Shown here piece after piece: positions 59,346 through 64,000 of a stretch of 64,000 nucleotides of DNA; positions within the stretch are counted from its first letter, which is position 1, and each line of letters begins with the position of its first letter. The notes under the pieces are model-generated. The model was given only the letters and a program-made list of their open reading frames with translations. It did not search any database and was not told the DNA's origin. The stretch is from assembly GCA_023374045.1 (NCBI GenBank), contig CM041783.1, forward strand, positions 93,965,298-94,029,297. Direction: 5' to 3'. Origin of the DNA: Limonium bicolor. Taxonomy: Eukaryota > Streptophyta > Magnoliopsida > Caryophyllales > Plumbaginaceae. The translations under genes and the position numbers were made by a program.

Positions 59346-61304
59346 TGTAACACCCCATCCACAACAAACACATAATAACAATCTGCACAGCGGAAACTCA
59401 ACTCATCACATTACTTATTCCAATGGTGTTACACGCCGTTAACACCTACGTGGCTAACAAGGCAATATATGTACATTTGTATCGGTCTGATGGACTAGAT
59501 TCTTCCGAGCAAACTACACATTACAATCCTCGTTCCATCTTCAACATTTATTATATACATACACTCCCCCTGTACCGAGTATTTACAAACTACCGCCGAA
59601 AACAACTTCGGTCTTACTACGCCTATCATACTCACGCCATTTAAATGGCTACCCATGTATAAACATCTGCCCCGTCCTACTCTCGAACGGTTTCCAGCTC
59701 CTTGTACCTGAAATAGAAAAGGAGAGAAAGGGTGGCCCCCAAGGGGCTCAGCACCTTTGCTGGTATGGTAATCCCGCAGCCCACATGCTACCGGGCCACG
59801 CACAACTAATTGTCGTCTTAGCATGCAGTTGTTTATATTTAAATCATGCATACATGCCATATCCATACCACACATAATATCTCGCCTCAATGGGCTCTAT
59901 CTATAACCAAAACATCCACACTTAACCAACCATCCAATGATTCCTTAAACCCTAGAGTGGCTCTCCTCTAAAATGGAGCTACTTCCTTAACGAACGGGCA
60001 TGTACCCATTAATCGGGTTATCCTCAAATGCCTCTTGTCGCAAGCTGGGATTCATTTCCATGATCCACAATATAACTCATTCCACAAATAACAAAACATA
60101 ACAAACCTTTCTTGCTTCGATGTACACATGACAACGTTGCATTCATTTAAAACATCCAATATATATATATATTTACCAAAGCATAGCAAGGGAATTTGCA
60201 TAGCATTATAACATTACATACACCATAAAATCGGTTCTCACAAGGAACCTTCCACCATAGTTAGTATACCATGTGAGCCTAGGGATTTTTGCCAACCCCA
60301 TGTTAAGCTCGTTACCATCCTCGTTACCGTCCGGTTATATAGAACGGTTAACTTATACCCAAGGTGTGTCGGATATAGTAATCCCAAGCACACCGAAATA
60401 ACATAACCATTAGTATGCCCCCGTGGCCCGACGTGAGTCAGTAATATAGCTTTGGTTAAGCTAAAGGGGAAAGTTGGAAACCCAATGGGAAAACAACCAT
60501 AACATACACAGAGGGTCGAACCTATAATGGCACGACCCCCATCCTCACACGCGTGGCCGGAACAGACCGGACTCCTCTCCCCCCATTAGTACATATACAC
60601 TTAATAATAAGTAGTTAGGGATCCATTATGGAGCCTACCACATCCACACACCATACGGTATCATAACCGAGTTAAGCACACAAGGGAGGTTCACACACTT
60701 GCATACAACAACCATATCCAACTAACTCACACATAGCCGTGGTTAGAACGTTCCCAGGGTTTGGGTCGTTAACTCCGAATACCGATCACTCATGTGTTCC
60801 TAGATTTGGTTAGCTAAGGTTTAACACATATTTGAGGTTAAATGGTATCGGAGGCCAATTCGCCACATAAATGAATTACTATAAACTCATTACATGTTTT
60901 AATCTTACAAGGTGGCAAACACTCAGGAAAACATATTGGCATACAAGCCGGTGTAATCCGTTAGGACACAGGTTGCAAGAAAACCATACCTGTCACCGGG
61001 GTCCACTTTACCACGTCCTCTTATGTTCCTCGAGTGATTCTCGAACAACTGTTAACATCACATGTGTTTTTATTAACATCGGGGTTTGCTTGATTATTTA
61101 GTGTCCAAAGCTTATAATTTTTCCCCGTTAACTTAATTACATAACTTCACTTTTTAACTTGTTTTGCCCTCACATTTTAATACAACTTTTCACCCACCTA
61201 ATTGCCATTTAAACTCACCTAACATGTCCTTAACAACCTTATGGCATCATTACCTATCAATCCCCATCATCTCATATCATTTCATAACCTTAAACCATGT
61301 TTTT

Positions 61305-61566
61305 GGTCCGACCGACCCACCGTCCGACCCACAGCTGGGTCGGTCCATTACAGAACCCTTTTACTCCCTTATAAACATGCCCGTCCGACCCACGTCCGAC
61401 TCACTCGACTGGGTCGGTCCATGTGCGAACATTTTCTTCCTTTGAAACTTGACCGACCGACCCATGTCCGACCCACCCTTTTGGGTCGGACCATTACCGA
61501 ACACATTCCTAACATCTAACAGAGGCTCGACCGACCCAAAACTGGGTCGGACCCCTGGGTCGGTCG
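61305..61566. repeat. Palindromic array of LTR E, 4 units
   Basis: Units start near 61305, 61383, 61451 and 61527. Arms are GACCGACCCA, or GTCCGACCCA, with TGGGTCGGTC or TGGGTCGGAC. The closely related LARD LTR has GACCGACCTTG arms at the same place, so the arm core changed from CCTTG to CCCA on both sides of each unit. Confidence 0.85.
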
Positions 61567-62394
61567 CCCTCTAAACTTACCCAAACTTTGCCAAATCTTC
61601 ACCAAACTTCTCCTAAGGCCTCTTAATGTGTTCTAACATCATTTGGCACTTCAAACACACCCTTAAGGTATTCTTAAACACTCACAAAACTATTTTTCCT
61701 AATTCCTTAAACCTTTACTTATATCTCCACAAAATTCCTAACACTTACAATGTTTTCTCCTTATGATTTCTAGGTGGCATTTCACCTATAATGACCACAA
61801 TACCAAGGTGCTTCCTCTACACCTTATCATCATCTCTCAACTTCTTTTCTTACTAACTAAATCTCCTTTTCACAACTTCTTAAAACTCCTTACTCAAAAC
61901 CTTACCTCAACCTCATTTATTCCTTGAATATCAACATTACCTAAACCTTAAACAAACTCCTCCAAGACTTAAATACATCTTAAGAACACCCATAGATTTC
62001 TAAAACTTCCAAGATAATGGCTAAATCCTTGCATCACTCTTAATCACTTTAATACATGTTTCCCTCTCAAGTAAACATTCATTCACCTTTAATCCTTCCT
62101 AGTTCACCAAAACTCACTTACAACACTTAGAACTTCTTACACATTTTCCCAAATTTGGCCATAGCTTCTCTAGTATATACCCACATCCAAACACTTAGGT
62201 TTTTACCTTAATTCATTCAAGAACACCAAAAATCCATCAACACACTTTATACACAAACTCCACACATTAAGCACTACATCACAATATAGTGCATAACTTA
62301 AATTGCTTGGCACTTAGGCCCTTAAATGCATGGCTCTTAGGCCCTTAAATTGCATAAACCTTAAACACTGAATTTCCCACATAATAATGCCTTT

Positions 62395-62730
62395 GACCTG
62401 CAAATACACCCAACAATTCATATGCCCTTAATAAACTCCTTGAGAGCATTTTTACTAGCTCATTCACCATTGGCTCCTTAGATCATTTTAATAAGCAATA
62501 TAAGCTCATTTCTCCTAAGGCATTAAACCACACTGAGATAGTATGTTTACCTCTTTTCCACTCAAACTTCTTTCTTGTTTCCTTACAAAACCGGTAGGGT
62601 ACTTGATTCCTTGTCAAGTTCTATACATTGTACAAACAACATAATGAGTATTCAAGCTTTAAGCTTCATCTCATTGTAAACCCTAGATTTACATTGTTTC
62701 AAAAACATTAATGTACTTGTTTTACCTTGA
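62395..62730 (-). other. Intron-like segment in the LTR E leader
   Basis: On the minus strand a donor-like CAAGGTAAAAC (near 62730) is followed about 325 bases later by TATTTGCAGGTCAAAGGC (ending near 62388). Equivalent pairs are at about 72-401 in I, 9430-9859 in K and 15594-15921 in the left LARD LTR. Splicing is inferred only from these motifs. Confidence 0.4.
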
Positions 62731-64000
62731 TCTTTGAAGGGAGTTTGAATGTCTATGAAGAGAGGACTCCACCTAGTCCATAAGAGATTGGAATGAAGCT
62801 AGGAAAAAGGTAATATAATGACTCCATTAAGAGTGATTTTCGGACATGACAAAACATGAAGGAAATGTCATTTTTCTTTGAGTTTCCTTACCTTGAAGCA
62901 AAGGAGAACAAGAATATGTGAAAAGGTGAGCTCAAGCTCCTCCCATGGTGATTCCTCTTGGCACCGAAATGGAGCTCTTGGGATTTTGAAAGGATAGAAT
63001 TGAAGAGCTTGATGAGAGGAAGAGATTGGTGGTGTTTGTTTTTGATTTGAACAAGTGAGCTTGGAATTATTGCCAATGGAAGGTGGAGCTTTGGTGAGCA
63101 CTATTCCAAATCGTAAATGGAGAAGAAGAGAGGTTGAAGAAGCCTTGCAACCGTGGGAAATGAAGAAGGAAGGGAGAATGAGATTGGTTTTGCTTTTAAG
63201 GATATTTATAACTTAAAGCAAATAGTAACCTATGAGTCACCTTTATTTACTTAACAAGTTAACATGTTTGGTGACTCATTACTACCAAAAACCGGCCCCC
63301 TTAGTAGATGGGTATAATAGTCTTTGTTGACCAATTTAATTACTTATAACATTATATGTTACAAACTAGTTATAAAAATCACTATTCACCAATAACAAGG
63401 CACATAGAAGTGAAATTTTTGATTTCCCATTGATATAGCCACCCAAATGTGATACTATATAGTACACATGTTAATTAAAGAGTAATGATGGACATTTAGC
63501 CATTCAAAACTCATTTACAAGACAATTTTTCAAAAACGTGCTTTAAGACTCCTTAAAGCACATTTTGCGTTTTAACTTGTTTTCAAGCTTGGTTTTCTTT
63601 GGTAATTGATTTAATATGTTCATTAACATACAAATAAGGCATAGTTATGACCATAGGCCTTATACACATTTATCCCAAGCTTAGAGCACATTTTTGCTCA
63701 TATTGACTTTAAGGTATTACCTTGTGTTTTGTTTGGTTTCATTGTCTACCAAAGTTTCATAAGGACTTAATTAGCCTTATAAAATCATAATTAAACATTA
63801 TCAAGTCTTGTTAGGCTCTTTGGGTCCTAACCAAGTTCACTCCAAGCTTAGAGCATGTTTTTGCTCAAACCGTGTCTTAGTGTTTTATTGTGTTTTACCA
63901 TGGCTTAAATGATTCATTTATGTTTCTAAGGCACTTTTTAGCCTTTAAATACCATAGTTTAACATTTACACAACATACCAAGGTTTGGGGTATTTCAATC

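Larger units (their letters stand above)
59346..63997 (-). mobile_element. 3' LTR of element E (left copy), relative of the LARD
   Basis: The LTR is 4652 bp, from TGTAACACCCC to GGGGTATTTCA. The next bases, ATC, are the first bases of the LARD interior, so E continues beyond the window and this is probably not a solo LTR. It is alignable with the LARD LTR over nearly its whole length. The largest differences are the arm sequences of the array and the purine-rich leader. It inserted into the interior of D. Confidence 0.88.

Overview
The window reads as a gene-free block of nuclear DNA from a large plant genome, most likely a eudicot. I could not identify the species. No open reading frame exceeds 163 codons in 64 kb, and none carries a protein motif I recognise. 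I saw no tRNA, rRNA or host gene. Almost all of the sequence is explained by nested LTR retrotransposons with giant LTRs (about 4.4 to 5.4 kb). They share the termini TGAAATACCCC and GGGGTGTTACA, a primer-binding site matching the 3' end of initiator tRNA-Met (TGGTATCAGAGCG) and a polypurine tract of the type CTTTTAAGGGGGGTAGA. The internal regions are about 5 kb and non-coding. This is the architecture of LARDs (large retrotransposon derivatives), which are non-autonomous and need proteins made elsewhere.

Left half. Bases 1-2692 are the right part of a plus-oriented LTR (I). It sits inside a minus-oriented LTR remnant (H, 2693 to about 4640). An unassigned stretch follows, then a plus-oriented LTR fragment (J, about 5640-7654) and another unassigned stretch. 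From 8319 to 32754 lies one plus-oriented solo LTR (K) flanked by the duplication ATTAT. K was split first or second by a complete 14.4-kb LARD in minus orientation (12491-26849, flanking duplication CTTAA) and by a minus-oriented solo LTR of a second family (B, 27025-32394, duplication CCATT/CCATG). The unassigned DNA at about 32760-34300 may be the oldest sequence present.

Right half. This is a cascade of insertions, each into the previous one. A plus-oriented LTR remnant (G, about 34300-35916) received element C (plus, 5' LTR 35917-40309, internal 40310-47395). The 3' LTR of C was cut at 47638 by the LTR of F (plus). F was cut at 51141 by element D (minus). The internal region of D was cut at 59345 by element E (minus), which runs off the right edge. 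The internal region of C also received a 511-bp TRIM with identical LTRs (44094-44604) and a 1375-bp non-autonomous CACTA transposon (45837-47211, duplication TTG).

The most unusual structure is an array in the LTRs of I, K, the LARD, F and E. It holds 3 to 5 GC-rich palindromes of about 38 bp repeated at about 73 bp. The period and place are kept from element to element, but the arm sequences differ and still pair. LTR promoter positions suggest these arrays lie in the transcribed R-U5 leader. The non-coding internal regions also share blocks conserved between LARD, C and D, including a second internal polypurine tract next to a palindrome. All comparisons were made by eye on this sequence.
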